In this document: piece after piece, positions 8,577 to 16,008 of the stretch
How positions within the stretch are numbered: position 1 is the first letter of the stretch
Layout of the letters: each line of letters begins with the position of its first letter
Assembly: GCA_019416935.1 (NCBI GenBank)
Contig: DXWI01000020.1
Span: forward strand, 1-38,204
Length of the DNA: 38,204 nt
Direction: 5' to 3'
DNA from: Clostridiales bacterium
GTDB taxonomy: Bacteria; Bacillota; Clostridia; Christensenellales; CAG-138
Made by a program: the position numbers and the translations under genes
Notes under the pieces: generated by a model
What the model saw: only the letters and a program-made list of their open reading frames with translations
What the model was told of the DNA's origin: nothing
Database searches by the model: none

Positions 8577-10139
8577 TTACTCAAAGTAAACGTACTTCAG
8601 GTCGGGCTGCACGCCTACGTTCGGGACAAAGCCCTTGACATAGGTCTTCGCAGCATAGTTGATGATGTTCTCTACGAGCGGGATCTCAATGACGTGCTCC
8701 TTGATGTACTCCTGAAGCTCGGCATAGATCGCCAGGCGCTTGGCGTTATCCGTTTCTCCTCTGCCTTCGACGAGCAGGCGGTTGACGGTCTCATCCTGCG
8801 TGGAAACGGTCACAAAGCCGCTGTCGGCATACAGGTGCATGTAGTTCTGATCCGGGTCGAGCGTGTCGGCGGTCAGGTTGTAGGGCGCGCTGTCGGCGGA
8901 ACCGTCTCTCATCTTGGTGCCTCTCCAGGTAGCGGCGTCATACTGCTCGATCTCCATGTCGATGTTCACTTCGGCGAGGAACGCCTTGACCGCTTCCGCG
9001 GTCTTTACGCTTGCCGCAACGCTCGGGCAAACGGTATTGAAGCTGAACCCATCCGCATAGCCGGCCTCTGCAAGCAGCTGCTTGGCCAGTTCTACATTGT
9101 ACTCATAACCGCCAACGTTCTTGTAGCCGTAAACGGTCGACGGGATGGAGCTCGTTGCGAGGATGGCGCCGTCGCCGTAGGCGGCCTTTCTCACGCTGTC
9201 CGCATCGATGGCATGCGCGATCGCACGGCGAACGGTTTCGTTGCCCAGAATCGGATGCTGCTCATTGAACGCAAGATAAACGACTTTCGTGCTCGGAATT
9301 TTATAAACATCGATCGTCGGATCCTCCTCGAAGCGGGCGATATCCGTGGTGATGGTGAGGCTGTCGGTAAGGTCAATACCGCCGGTTTCGAGTTCGATGG
9401 CTCGTGCGCTGTTGTCATTGATGATTCTGAGGTTCAGCGTGGTGTAAGCCGGCTTGTGACCCCAGTACGCATCGTTGCGGGTGAGGGTGATGTGGTCGCC
9501 GCTGACCCACTCAACAAACTTGAACGCGCCGGTGCCGATGGGCTCACGGCCGAAGGTCATCTCGTCAACGGACTCGGCGTACGACTTGCAGACGATGCCG
9601 GAGATGGCGTTTGCCAGAACGTTCAGCGCGCTGGCGTATGGCTGCTTCATCTTGATGGTGATGTGCGTATCGTCGGTCACAACCGTATTCTCCACATCAA
9701 AGCTGGAGAACAGCGTGGCCGTCGCATTGCCGACCGCGCATCTTTCGAGCGTGTACGCCACGTCGTGCGCCGTCAGTTTCTCGCCGTTGTGGAAAACAAC
9801 GTCGTCGCGGATGGTCACGTCGAGCGTCAGATCATCCACCCAGTTCCACTCGGTCGCCAAATTGGCCTTGATCTCCATCGTGCTGTCATCAACGACAAAA
9901 AGCGTGTCGTAGATCTGCTTGTTGGTCATTTTTGCAACGAGCAGAGAGTCGTTCTGGGGGTCCAGCTTGCCGGGTTCCTGCGGCATGCCGTAATTCAGGG
10001 TGTCACGCGTCCCGGTTGTGGTCTGGCCGTCATCACCCGTCGTTGCGCCGGGATTGGCCTGCTTGCAGCCGGTCAACATACAGGACAACAGCATGCTGAG
10101 CACCAGCATTAGAGCGATGAGTTTCCAATGTTTTTTCAT
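8577..10139 (-). CDS. Peptide ABC transporter substrate-binding lipoprotein (family 5)
   Basis: A 520-aa extracellular solute-binding protein of family 5 (DppA/OppA/NikA type). It has a lysine-rich start, a hydrophobic signal, and a lipobox ending LTGC, so it should be anchored to the membrane outer face. Typical family blocks are visible: a LNYGMPQEPGKLDP start, an ARFAN-like zone replaced by NLATEWNWVDD, the DVAYTLERC block and GAFKFVEW. ATG 10139 is preceded by AAAGGAA; the open frame upstream is the tail of the neighbouring gene region. It follows the M20 gene by 28 bases. The ligand cannot be read from the sequence; the operon suggests a cysteine-containing peptide or conjugate. Confidence 0.9.
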   Translation of the reverse strand: MKKHWKLIALMLVLSMLLSCMLTGCKQANPGATTGDDGQTTTGTRDTLNYGMPQEPGKLDPQNDSLLVAKMTNKQIYDTLFVVDDSTMEIKANLATEWNWVDDLTLDVTIRDDVVFHNGEKLTAHDVAYTLERCAVGNATATLFSSFDVENTVVTDDTHITIKMKQPYASALNVLANAISGIVCKSYAESVDEMTFGREPIGTGAFKFVEWVSGDHITLTRNDAYWGHKPAYTTLNLRIINDNSARAIELETGGIDLTDSLTITTDIARFEEDPTIDVYKIPSTKVVYLAFNEQHPILGNETVRRAIAHAIDADSVRKAAYGDGAILATSSIPSTVYGYKNVGGYEYNVELAKQLLAEAGYADGFSFNTVCPSVAASVKTAEAVKAFLAEVNIDMEIEQYDAATWRGTKMRDGSADSAPYNLTADTLDPDQNYMHLYADSGFVTVSTQDETVNRLLVEGRGETDNAKRLAIYAELQEYIKEHVIEIPLVENIINYAAKTYVKGFVPNVGVQPDLKYVYFE

Positions 10140-10167
10140 GTTGTGTTCCTTTCCTGCTATTTTTTCA

Positions 10168-11355
10168 TCACCGGTCAGAATGGTTTTCCAACCAGCGTAT
10201 AGCACAATGTGCATGGGAGGCGGCGCCGACGGGCAGCGAATCCTCATTGTACAGAACCTTGGGATTGTGCGAACCCGTGGTATACCCCTCCAGGCGGCTC
10301 CCGCCGCTCAAAAACATGAATACGCCGGGTACGGCCGCCGTCACGCGGGCGAAGTCCTCCGAGCCCAATCGGAGCGGAATCGTTCCGACGCCATCATCAC
10401 CGAGCATCTCACGCAGATAGCCCTCCATTTCGAGCGCCATCACCTCGTCGTTGATCAACGCAGGCATGCCGGTTGTAAACGTAACTTTGGCTCTGCCACC
10501 AAGCGTTGCCGCCGTGCCCTCTGCGATCTCCACGAGCCGCTTCCTGGCGAGCGCACGATCCTCGTTTCTCAACGTGCGGATCGTTCCGCGCATCGAGGCG
10601 GCGTCGGGAATGCTGTTGGGGGTTTGTCCGCCGGATATCTGCCCGATCGTGAGAACGCAAACCTCCTGCTGCGGGATTTCCCGGCTGTTGATCGTTTGCA
10701 GCATGGAATGGATGTGACAGATGATATTGATCGGATCGATCGCCGTTTCAGGGCGTGCCCCATGGCTGCCCCTGCCGTTGACGGTGATGGTAAACATATC
10801 GTTGGACGCGAGCGTGGCCCCGGGCCGCAGCGTCATGGTGCCGGTGGGAAAATCCAGCGCAACGGCCATATGGATGCCCATTGCCGCGTCCACCTTCGGG
10901 TTTTCAAGAAGTCCCGCATCGATCATACGCTCCGCGCCAAGACCCAGCTCTTCGGCGGGCTGGAACATGAGCTTGACGCAGCCGCAGATTTCGCTGCGGT
11001 GTTCGGACAGAATCTTTGCCGCGCCGAGCAGCATTGCGGTGTGCATATCGTGGCCGCAGGCATGGTTGATGCCCGCTCTTTTGCTGCAAAAGGGCAGACC
11101 GCTCTCCTCGTCCAGAGGCAGCGCGTCCATATCGGCTCTGAGCAGCAGCGTTTTGCCGGGTCTCTCTCCCTTGATCAAGCAAACGACGCCGCCGCCAAGC
11201 TCCTTCGGTTCAAGGCCGAAGCCGGTGAGCGTGCAGCAGACGAACGCAACCGTCTCGGGCTGATCCGTTCCCGTCTCCGGATTGGCATGAAAATGGCGTC
11301 TCCACGCGATGATATCCTGTTTGAGATCACATGCTTCCCGATAAATGTCCTTCAT
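10168..11355 (-). CDS. M20 family amidohydrolase (hippurate hydrolase / N-acyl amino acid deacylase type)
   Basis: A 395-aa M20D-type metallo-amidohydrolase. The metal site shows as ACGHDMH (Cys100, His102, His105) and QPAEE (Glu135, Glu136), with GSHGARPE in the dimerisation domain. The Cys ligand is typical of the hippuricase/IAA-amino-acid hydrolase group, which removes acyl groups from amino acids. GGGG precedes ATG 11355. It is the first gene of the operon after the regulator, before the transporter, so it probably acts on the imported compound. By analogy, the Bacillus subtilis ytm/snd locus pairs an M20 deacylase with sulfur-amino-acid uptake. Peptidase activity cannot be excluded. Confidence 0.88.
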   Translation of the reverse strand: MKDIYREACDLKQDIIAWRRHFHANPETGTDQPETVAFVCCTLTGFGLEPKELGGGVVCLIKGERPGKTLLLRADMDALPLDEESGLPFCSKRAGINHACGHDMHTAMLLGAAKILSEHRSEICGCVKLMFQPAEELGLGAERMIDAGLLENPKVDAAMGIHMAVALDFPTGTMTLRPGATLASNDMFTITVNGRGSHGARPETAIDPINIICHIHSMLQTINSREIPQQEVCVLTIGQISGGQTPNSIPDAASMRGTIRTLRNEDRALARKRLVEIAEGTAATLGGRAKVTFTTGMPALINDEVMALEMEGYLREMLGDDGVGTIPLRLGSEDFARVTAAVPGVFMFLSGGSRLEGYTTGSHNPKVLYNEDSLPVGAASHAHCAIRWLENHSDR

Positions 11356-11518
11356 TTGATTCCCCTTTCCGATTGGCCGCCGTTTTACACATGCTGTAAT
11401 TGCCGTCGAAGCCAGCAACCATCCCTCGCTTCGTTATTCTTTTGCCAGGCGGCGAAAAAGCATCCTTTTCTGGGGAGAAATGCCCCATTCGATGGAACGC
11501 TGTCATTCTATCAGACAT

Positions 11519-11552
11519 AAAAAAACCGGGCGATGTTTTAATATATGCCCGG
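11519..11552 (-). terminator. Hairpin plus T-tract downstream of the Crp/Fnr gene
   Basis: On the minus strand CCGGGC, a 15-base AT-rich loop and GCCCGG are followed by TTTTTT. It is about 57 bases past the stop of the Crp/Fnr gene and would end that transcript. It is also downstream of a good -10 element (11574-11579), so it could act as a leader attenuator for the M20-to-desulfidase operon. Confidence 0.75.
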
Positions 11553-11573
11553 CCATAATATGCGGAGTATATG

Positions 11574-11602
11574 ATTATATGTTGTATATTATTATACAAA
11601 CC
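11574..11602 (-). promoter_or_regulatory. Putative promoter with Crp/Fnr-type palindrome
   Basis: A perfect inverted repeat TTGTATA-TTAT-TATACAA occupies 11582-11599. Read as TGTAT-N6-ATACA it has the TGTGA-N6-TCACA geometry of Crp/Fnr-family operators. A consensus TATAAT on the minus strand at 11574-11579 begins just inside the palindrome's downstream edge, and no good -35 is seen, so the palindrome covers the -35 region. The site is ten bases after the stop of the Crp/Fnr gene and about 220 bases before the M20 gene, suggesting control of the operon by that regulator. Confidence 0.55.
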
Positions 11603-11608
11603 ATACGG

Positions 11609-12310
11609 CTAATCGATGGATTCCGTCCACTCGACAAATTCCAAATACTTCCGGATATTGATCTGCGTCTTTCGGTTCACCGTGCGAATGACCCCTTCGT
11701 TCGTCAGATCGCTCATGATTTTGGCTATCGTGATTCGCGCGCAGCCAGTGATGACGCACAGATCGTTTTGGGTGTAGCACATGCGAAGCGCGTACCAGTT
11801 GCCGTCAATCACCTGTTCCGTATCGGCCAGCGTGCAGAGCAGGCGCATCAGGCGGTGGCGCGAGGAGTTGAAGCTCAGGCTTGCGATCTCGTGCCGCATG
11901 ATGAGCATCTTATAGCAGCAGCTTTCCAGAATCGCATCACGAAACGCCTTGTTGTTATCCAGCAGCGCGTCGTACTCCTGCATCGGGATAAGGCAGATGA
12001 CCGAGTCCGTTTCCGCCACGGAGAAAAGACCCGTGGTCTTTTGCAGGCAGCATGGCGTTTCCCCGAAAAACCAGCCCTTCGTCAACGTATACAGAACCTT
12101 TTCCGAGCCGTCGGGCGCGACCATATAATGCCTTGTCCGCCCTTTTGCCACATAGTACACGCCGTCAAGCACCGTTCCCGGTTCCAAAAACACCTTTTTG
12201 GCCGGAATCGATATCTGTTTTGAATGGCTCTCTATGAGTTCATCGAATTCCGGCTTATGGTATTGCGGCGTTGTTAAGCTGGAATTATTCTCTTTCCTGT
12301 ATTTTTCCAT
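11609..12310 (-). CDS. Crp/Fnr family transcriptional regulator
   Basis: A 233-aa regulator with an N-terminal cyclic-nucleotide-binding-type beta-roll (about 25-130, including GTVLDGVYYVAKGRTRHYM and GWFFGE) and a C-terminal winged helix (about 165-220, TQNDLCVITGCARITIAKIMSDL). It lacks the N-terminal Cys cluster of FNR, and the canonical cAMP-binding residues are not obvious. Several cysteines (CC pairs at GETPCC and ESCCYK) could make it redox- or thiol-responsive, but that is a guess. GGAAAG precedes ATG 12310. It lies just upstream of, and in the same direction as, the cysteine operon, so it is the likely local regulator. Confidence 0.87.
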   Translation of the reverse strand: MEKYRKENNSSLTTPQYHKPEFDELIESHSKQISIPAKKVFLEPGTVLDGVYYVAKGRTRHYMVAPDGSEKVLYTLTKGWFFGETPCCLQKTTGLFSVAETDSVICLIPMQEYDALLDNNKAFRDAILESCCYKMLIMRHEIASLSFNSSRHRLMRLLCTLADTEQVIDGNWYALRMCYTQNDLCVITGCARITIAKIMSDLTNEGVIRTVNRKTQINIRKYLEFVEWTESID

Positions 12311-12427
12311 TTTGCTTTCCTTCCGTGCGGTCCCCGGCGCCGAGCGGCGCGTTGCAACCCTCAGCATGCCGTTTGCATGAGTCCGCTTTCAGGGTTCTTG
12401 ATCGGCATGCACAGCATGCGCGTTGCG

Positions 12428-12444
12428 TTATGATTATATCATAA
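12428..12444. promoter_or_regulatory. Palindrome with -10 element upstream of the Crp/Fnr gene
   Basis: TTATGAT-TAT-ATCATAA is a perfect 7-bp inverted repeat. On the minus strand its centre reads ATATAATC and can serve as a -10 box for the regulator gene, about 120 bases upstream of its start. The half-sites differ from those of the 11582-11599 palindrome, so a shared regulator is not established. Confidence 0.45.
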
Positions 12445-12743
12445 ACCGGTGTGGGATACCATCCTCGCGGCACATTTTCATCCAGGCGGCAGCATGCGCC
12501 GGAGCTGCAAAAAGGTTTGGGCTTGCGCTTGCGCTTGCGCAGAGCGCAAGCAAAGTCGTCTGCTGTATCGCTCGCATCAGGGCTGCCGCTCGTCGATGGG
12601 CCGTGCTTTTCACATGTTCGTCGCCGGTTCTCTGTGCCTACAGCCTATGCCTGTCCATGGCACGCCCATCCTATGCAAATCCTTTCATTCCTGCTCTGCA
12701 GGCGCAATCATGCGGTAGCCGCCATTCTCCCATGCGGGCAATC
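12445..12743. other. Non-coding region with a repeat hairpin
   Basis: No convincing gene. Open frames here have no ribosome binding site and no family resemblance. A short direct repeat of GCTTGC units (from 12521) runs into a hairpin, GCTTGCGC (12533-12540), AGA, GCGCAAGC (12544-12551). On the minus strand this hairpin is followed by CCCAAACCTTTTT, so it may be a weak terminator. Nothing else is visible. Confidence 0.5.
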
Positions 12744-12777
12744 AAAAATCCCCCCAATTCGCAGAATCAGGGGGATG
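12744..12777 (-). terminator. Terminator of the Cys-rich DUF1284-like gene
   Basis: On the minus strand ATCCCCC, a 15-base loop and GGGGGAT are followed by TTTTT. It lies about 60 bases past the stop of the gene ending at 12838. Confidence 0.85.
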
Positions 12778-12837
12778 TTCTTTATTATTTACTGCTGCCG
12801 CTGAGCCGTCCATTCGACAGTCTGCCGGCAAAGGCTG

Positions 12838-13815
12838 TTATTCGTCGAATGACAGCGCTTCGGCCACAACCCGCATTCCCTTTTCAAAGGCGCGCCGATC
12901 CTCGTGCGTCCGGCAATTGCGCCATTCAAATCCCCGCCGCTCTTCAAAGCGGCAGATTCCGTCAATGCTATGGATATTCTGATAGATTCTGCAGAGAATC
13001 TCCCTTGCGGGCAGCGTATCGCCGGGCAGCACGGAAATCTTTGAAAAAACATCGAGATCCTTCTTCCTGTCCCTGAGCGAACCGGCAATGAAGCAAAGCC
13101 GGCTTTCCGGATCATACGCATAGCACGGCGGGCAGATGATGCAGTCGCCGGGGCCCTCGATGACCGTAATCGGCACATCGGGCTCCTGCAATATCTTTTG
13201 CCAAAGCTCGTAGAGATTATCCTCCTGCAGCGGCTCGTCTGGGCATTTCCCGCCCAAGAAGCAGATCATACACAGGAAATGATGCGCGCGCACACAAAAC
13301 GTATCGGCCTTTTCCAGCATCTCACAGGAGCTTTTCTTAGCGCATGCCATCTCGCAATCTCCGCGGGTCAGGCAAATGGTTGCCAGTCCTTTTTCATAAA
13401 AACCCGCATGTGCATTGGGGCAGTTTTGCCAATCCTGCGTTTGCCGTTCATACGGAGAACAGACCAGCCCGGGTTCGGGTATGTATTCCGCCAGCAATTC
13501 ACACCATGCCTGCGCAGTACGCACCGCTTCCGGCGTTGCGCCCATTTCCCTGAGAATATCCAAATCTCTTTTCCGCTGCGCCGGCGTTGTTTGATCGTAT
13601 AGCTCCGTTCGTCCACCCGCTTCATCAAACGCGGTCTTCAAGACGATGTGAACATTGGAGTCCTGACGAATCCGCTTCCATAAGCGGCCGACTTTTTCAG
13701 CATCCTCCGGCGTACACTGCGCGCCGCCGTGCATGCAGCAGGCGCAAAGCAGCTCTCCCGGCCGCGCTTCGACTCTGTTTTCAGAAAGGTCCGACGCTTC
13801 AAAACTACGTTTCAT
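12838..13815 (-). CDS. Cys-rich protein with two tandem DUF1284-like units
   Basis: A 325-aa protein with about 22 cysteines. The C-terminal half (VRAHHFLCMICFLGG, then DCIICPPC) resembles DUF1284, a small family suspected of binding an iron-sulfur cluster. The N-terminal half aligns with it: ELLCACCMHGG matches HFLCMICFLGG, KRDLDIL matches KKDLDVF, and YERQTQDWQNC matches FEERRGFEWRNC, so the protein looks like an internal duplication. The first unit has lost the HH pair and the CxxC-type DCIIC motif. Between the halves a Cys4 segment (C-x5-C-x3-C-x5-C, near ICLTRGDCEMACAKKSSC) could bind a metal or cluster. No signal peptide or membrane segment. ATG 13815 has a weak GGA 8 bases upstream. 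It is a single-gene unit with its own terminator. Function unknown. Confidence 0.75.
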   Translation of the reverse strand: MKRSFEASDLSENRVEARPGELLCACCMHGGAQCTPEDAEKVGRLWKRIRQDSNVHIVLKTAFDEAGGRTELYDQTTPAQRKRDLDILREMGATPEAVRTAQAWCELLAEYIPEPGLVCSPYERQTQDWQNCPNAHAGFYEKGLATICLTRGDCEMACAKKSSCEMLEKADTFCVRAHHFLCMICFLGGKCPDEPLQEDNLYELWQKILQEPDVPITVIEGPGDCIICPPCYAYDPESRLCFIAGSLRDRKKDLDVFSKISVLPGDTLPAREILCRIYQNIHSIDGICRFEERRGFEWRNCRTHEDRRAFEKGMRVVAEALSFDE

Positions 13816-14060
13816 AATTGCATTCCGCCGTCTCCATCACCACGCTCCTGCAGCATCGCAAAGCACGGCGGCTACCTCCTTTTGCATTGGTTGGACTATG
13901 TTTTGGAGAAAACAACGCGCTGTTTCGTCGATATTCTTTATCAGTTTAGCATGAACGGGTATTGCTTGCCATGTAAATTCTTGTGTTTTGTTTCCTCCCG
14001 CTGCAAGAATATACTGGTATTGGCAATGTATCGGTGGCGGTCGTTTGTTGGACATACGTA

Positions 14061-14105
14061 TTGACATTGATCTATGTGTTGACTAAAATATAGATATTCA
14101 TCTAT
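14061..14105 (+). promoter_or_regulatory. arsR operon promoter and autoregulatory operator
   Basis: TTGACA (14061-14066), 17 bases, then TAAAAT (14084-14089) form a near-consensus sigma-A promoter. Directly after the -10 lies ATAGAT-ATTC-ATCTAT (14090-14105), a perfect 6-bp inverted repeat that covers the expected start of transcription. An ATCTATGTG half-site also occurs at 14070. This is the usual layout for ArsR/SmtB repression by blocking the promoter. The preceding 13816-14060 holds no gene that I can support. Confidence 0.82.
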
Positions 14106-14119
14106 GTGAGGTGTTTGCA

Positions 14120-14416
14120 ATGCAGGGAGCGGATATCGCCCATACCTTCAAGGCGCTCGGTGACGATAAGCGGCTGCAAATTCTCCATATGCTGGCCGAT
14201 GGGGAAAAGTGCGCCTGCAAACTGCTGGAAGCCTTTGACATCTCGCAGCCGACCCTATCCCACCACATGAAAATTCTCTTGGCTTGCGGATTGGTCAAGG
14301 CAAGAAAAGAAGGAAAATGGTCGCACTATTCGATCAACGTGGAAACGCTGTCGCAGCTTGGGCAGTTTTTCTCATCGCTCGGTTGCAGCCGGAAGGATGT
14401 GCACGAATGTCAGTAG
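14120..14416 (+). CDS. ArsR/SmtB family metal(loid)-responsive repressor
   Basis: A 98-aa winged-helix repressor of normal family length. The recognition region is DISQPTLSHHMKIL (about 40-53), followed by the wing ARKEGKWSHYSIN. CAC at 31-33 matches the position of the CVC metal-sensing motif of ArsR; further Cys89, His95 and Cys97 near the C-terminus could contribute ligands. ATG 14120 is chosen because GAGG lies 8 bases upstream; a GTG at 14111 is less likely. The effector (arsenite, antimonite or another thiophilic metal) cannot be decided. It overlaps the permease gene by 10 bases, so the three genes form one operon. Confidence 0.9.
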   Translation: MQGADIAHTFKALGDDKRLQILHMLADGEKCACKLLEAFDISQPTLSHHMKILLACGLVKARKEGKWSHYSINVETLSQLGQFFSSLGCSRKDVHECQ

Positions 14417-15411
14417 TATGGAACTTCCTCCAAAATGAGATTCTCGGCATGCGCTGGCTCCATCGGCTTATCGGCCGAGGATTGACGGCGCTCGGCCTGG
14501 ACATATCCGGCCGCATTGGCGGCAGCATCCAGTTTTTTCTGTATGATTCGCTGAAGATCGTCCTGCTGCTCTGCGTTTTGATTCTTCTCATCAGCTATAT
14601 CCAGAGCTACTTTCCGCCGGAACGCAGCAAGCGCATCTTGGGCAGGTTTCACGGCGTCTGGGCAAATGCGATCGCCGCGCTGCTTGGAACGGTCACGCCG
14701 TTTTGCTCCTGTTCCTCCATCCCGCTGTTCATCGGTTTTACCGGCGCGGGATTGCCGCTCGGCGTCACCTTCTCGTTTCTGATCTCCTCTCCGATGGTCG
14801 ATCTCGGGAGTCTGCTGCTGCTGACAAGCATTTTCGGCTGGAGGATCGCCGTCGCCTACGTCTTTGTTGGGCTCGTGATCGCCGTCATCGGCGGTACGCT
14901 GATCGAGAAACTGCATATGGAAGCGCATGTGGAAGATTTCATCAAGCGCGCAGGCGCGGCCGATCTGGATGCGCCGTCGCTTACACAGCGGGATCGGCTT
15001 GGCTATGCAAAGGATCAGGTACTGTTCACCCTTAAAAAGGTGTTCCCCTATATTCTTGTGGGCGTGGGCATCGGCGCAGTCATACACAACTGGATCCCCG
15101 AGGCGTGGATCGAAACCATCCTTGGCAGCAGCAATCCATTTGGCGTATTGCTTGCAACGCTGGTCGGCGTTCCGATGTACGCGGACATTTTCGGAACCAT
15201 TCCCGTGGCGGAGGCGCTGCTCGCAAAGGGCGCGCAGCTCGGTACGATTCTGTCCTTCATGATGGCGGTCACGACGCTCTCGCTGCCCTCCATGATTATG
15301 CTGAGAAAAGCCGTGAACCCAAAGCTGCTGGCGCTGTTTATCGGTCTGTGCACGGCGGGCATCATCCTCGTTGGCTATCTGTTCAATGCGTTCCAAAATC
15401 TACTGATATAG
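14407..15411 (+). CDS. Permease of the YraQ/ArsP (DUF318) family
   Basis: A 334-aa membrane protein with about eight hydrophobic segments in two similar halves separated by a hydrophilic loop (about 175-205). TPFCSCSSIPLFIGF (Cys100, Cys102) is the hallmark of this family, which includes ArsP, an exporter of trivalent organoarsenicals. In the second half the matching region reads GVPMYADIFGTIPVAEALL. The start at 14407 overlaps the arsR stop and has GGAAGGA upstream. Together with ArsR and the thioredoxin-like protein it probably exports a thiol-reactive metalloid, but other members have been linked to other solutes. Confidence 0.88.
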   Translation: MSVVWNFLQNEILGMRWLHRLIGRGLTALGLDISGRIGGSIQFFLYDSLKIVLLLCVLILLISYIQSYFPPERSKRILGRFHGVWANAIAALLGTVTPFCSCSSIPLFIGFTGAGLPLGVTFSFLISSPMVDLGSLLLLTSIFGWRIAVAYVFVGLVIAVIGGTLIEKLHMEAHVEDFIKRAGAADLDAPSLTQRDRLGYAKDQVLFTLKKVFPYILVGVGIGAVIHNWIPEAWIETILGSSNPFGVLLATLVGVPMYADIFGTIPVAEALLAKGAQLGTILSFMMAVTTLSLPSMIMLRKAVNPKLLALFIGLCTAGIILVGYLFNAFQNLLI

Positions 15412-15423
15412 GAGGAAACTTAA

Positions 15424-15756
15424 ATGGGCTTGTTTGGTAAAAGAAAAGCGGAGAGCAACTGCTGCAAGGGCGGGCACGCGGAGGCGGTCAGGGCCGCAGT
15501 GCATGGCAGCGGTGCGCGCGTAAAAATTCTCGGTTCGGGCTGTGCAAAATGCAACGCGCTGGAGGCCAATACGCTGGAGGCGCTGAAGGCGCTCGGCATG
15601 GAGCCTATTGTCGACCATGTCACGGACTTTGCAGCAATCGCATCCTATGGCGTTATGACGACGCCGGCGCTCGTGGTGGATGGAAGGGTCGTATCCTACG
15701 GCAAGCTGCTGAAGGTGGAAGAAATAACCGCAATACTGGAAAAAGCAGGGCAATAG
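15424..15756 (+). CDS. Small thioredoxin-family protein (redox-active disulfide protein 2 type)
   Basis: A 110-aa protein with a glutaredoxin/thioredoxin-like fold (Thioredoxin_3 group). The active site is GSGCAKC (Cys40, Cys43), and the cis-proline loop is TTPALVVDG. An extra CC pair at residues 13-14 precedes the fold and could bind metal. AGGAGG precedes ATG 15424. It follows the permease gene by 12 bases. Members are often found beside YraQ-type permeases, where they may pass thiols or metal(loid) to the membrane partner; that role is inferred. Confidence 0.88.
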   Translation: MGLFGKRKAESNCCKGGHAEAVRAAVHGSGARVKILGSGCAKCNALEANTLEALKALGMEPIVDHVTDFAAIASYGVMTTPALVVDGRVVSYGKLLKVEEITAILEKAGQ

Positions 15757-15793
15757 CCTATCCGTTCTCCATACCGAGCAGGTACGCCGCCCG

Positions 15794-15818
15794 AACCCAT
15801 TCGGAGCAAATGGGTTTT
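15794..15818 (+). terminator. Terminator of the arsR operon
   Basis: AACCCATT, a 7-base loop and AATGGGTT are followed by TT. The hairpin lies about 40 bases past the thioredoxin-family gene. The T-tract is short, so termination may be partial. Confidence 0.65.
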
Positions 15819-15944
15819 GCACGAACTGTCGGCCCGAAACAGGCCCAACAGCGGGGCACATACGCAGCTGTCAAACAGCAAAGCGCTTATCGGGGCGGTT
15901 CTCTGCCACGGGGTTCCATTGTTCGATTGCCAATGCGCCGCTGC

Positions 15945-15973
15945 TTGAAAAGTGCGGCACGCTGGGGTATACT
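15945..15973 (+). promoter_or_regulatory. psuG promoter
   Basis: TTGAAA (15945-15950), exactly 17 bases, then TATACT (15968-15973), 35 bases ahead of the psuG start. Good match to a sigma-A promoter; no operator is evident. Confidence 0.75.
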
Positions 15974-16008
15974 GAATGCATCACATTTTGAATAAGGAGG
16001 CAGTCTGT

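Noticed and set aside
12521..12551. CRISPR-like repeat
   Set aside because: The GCTTGC units are 6 bases, back to back without spacers; it is a short simple repeat and hairpin.
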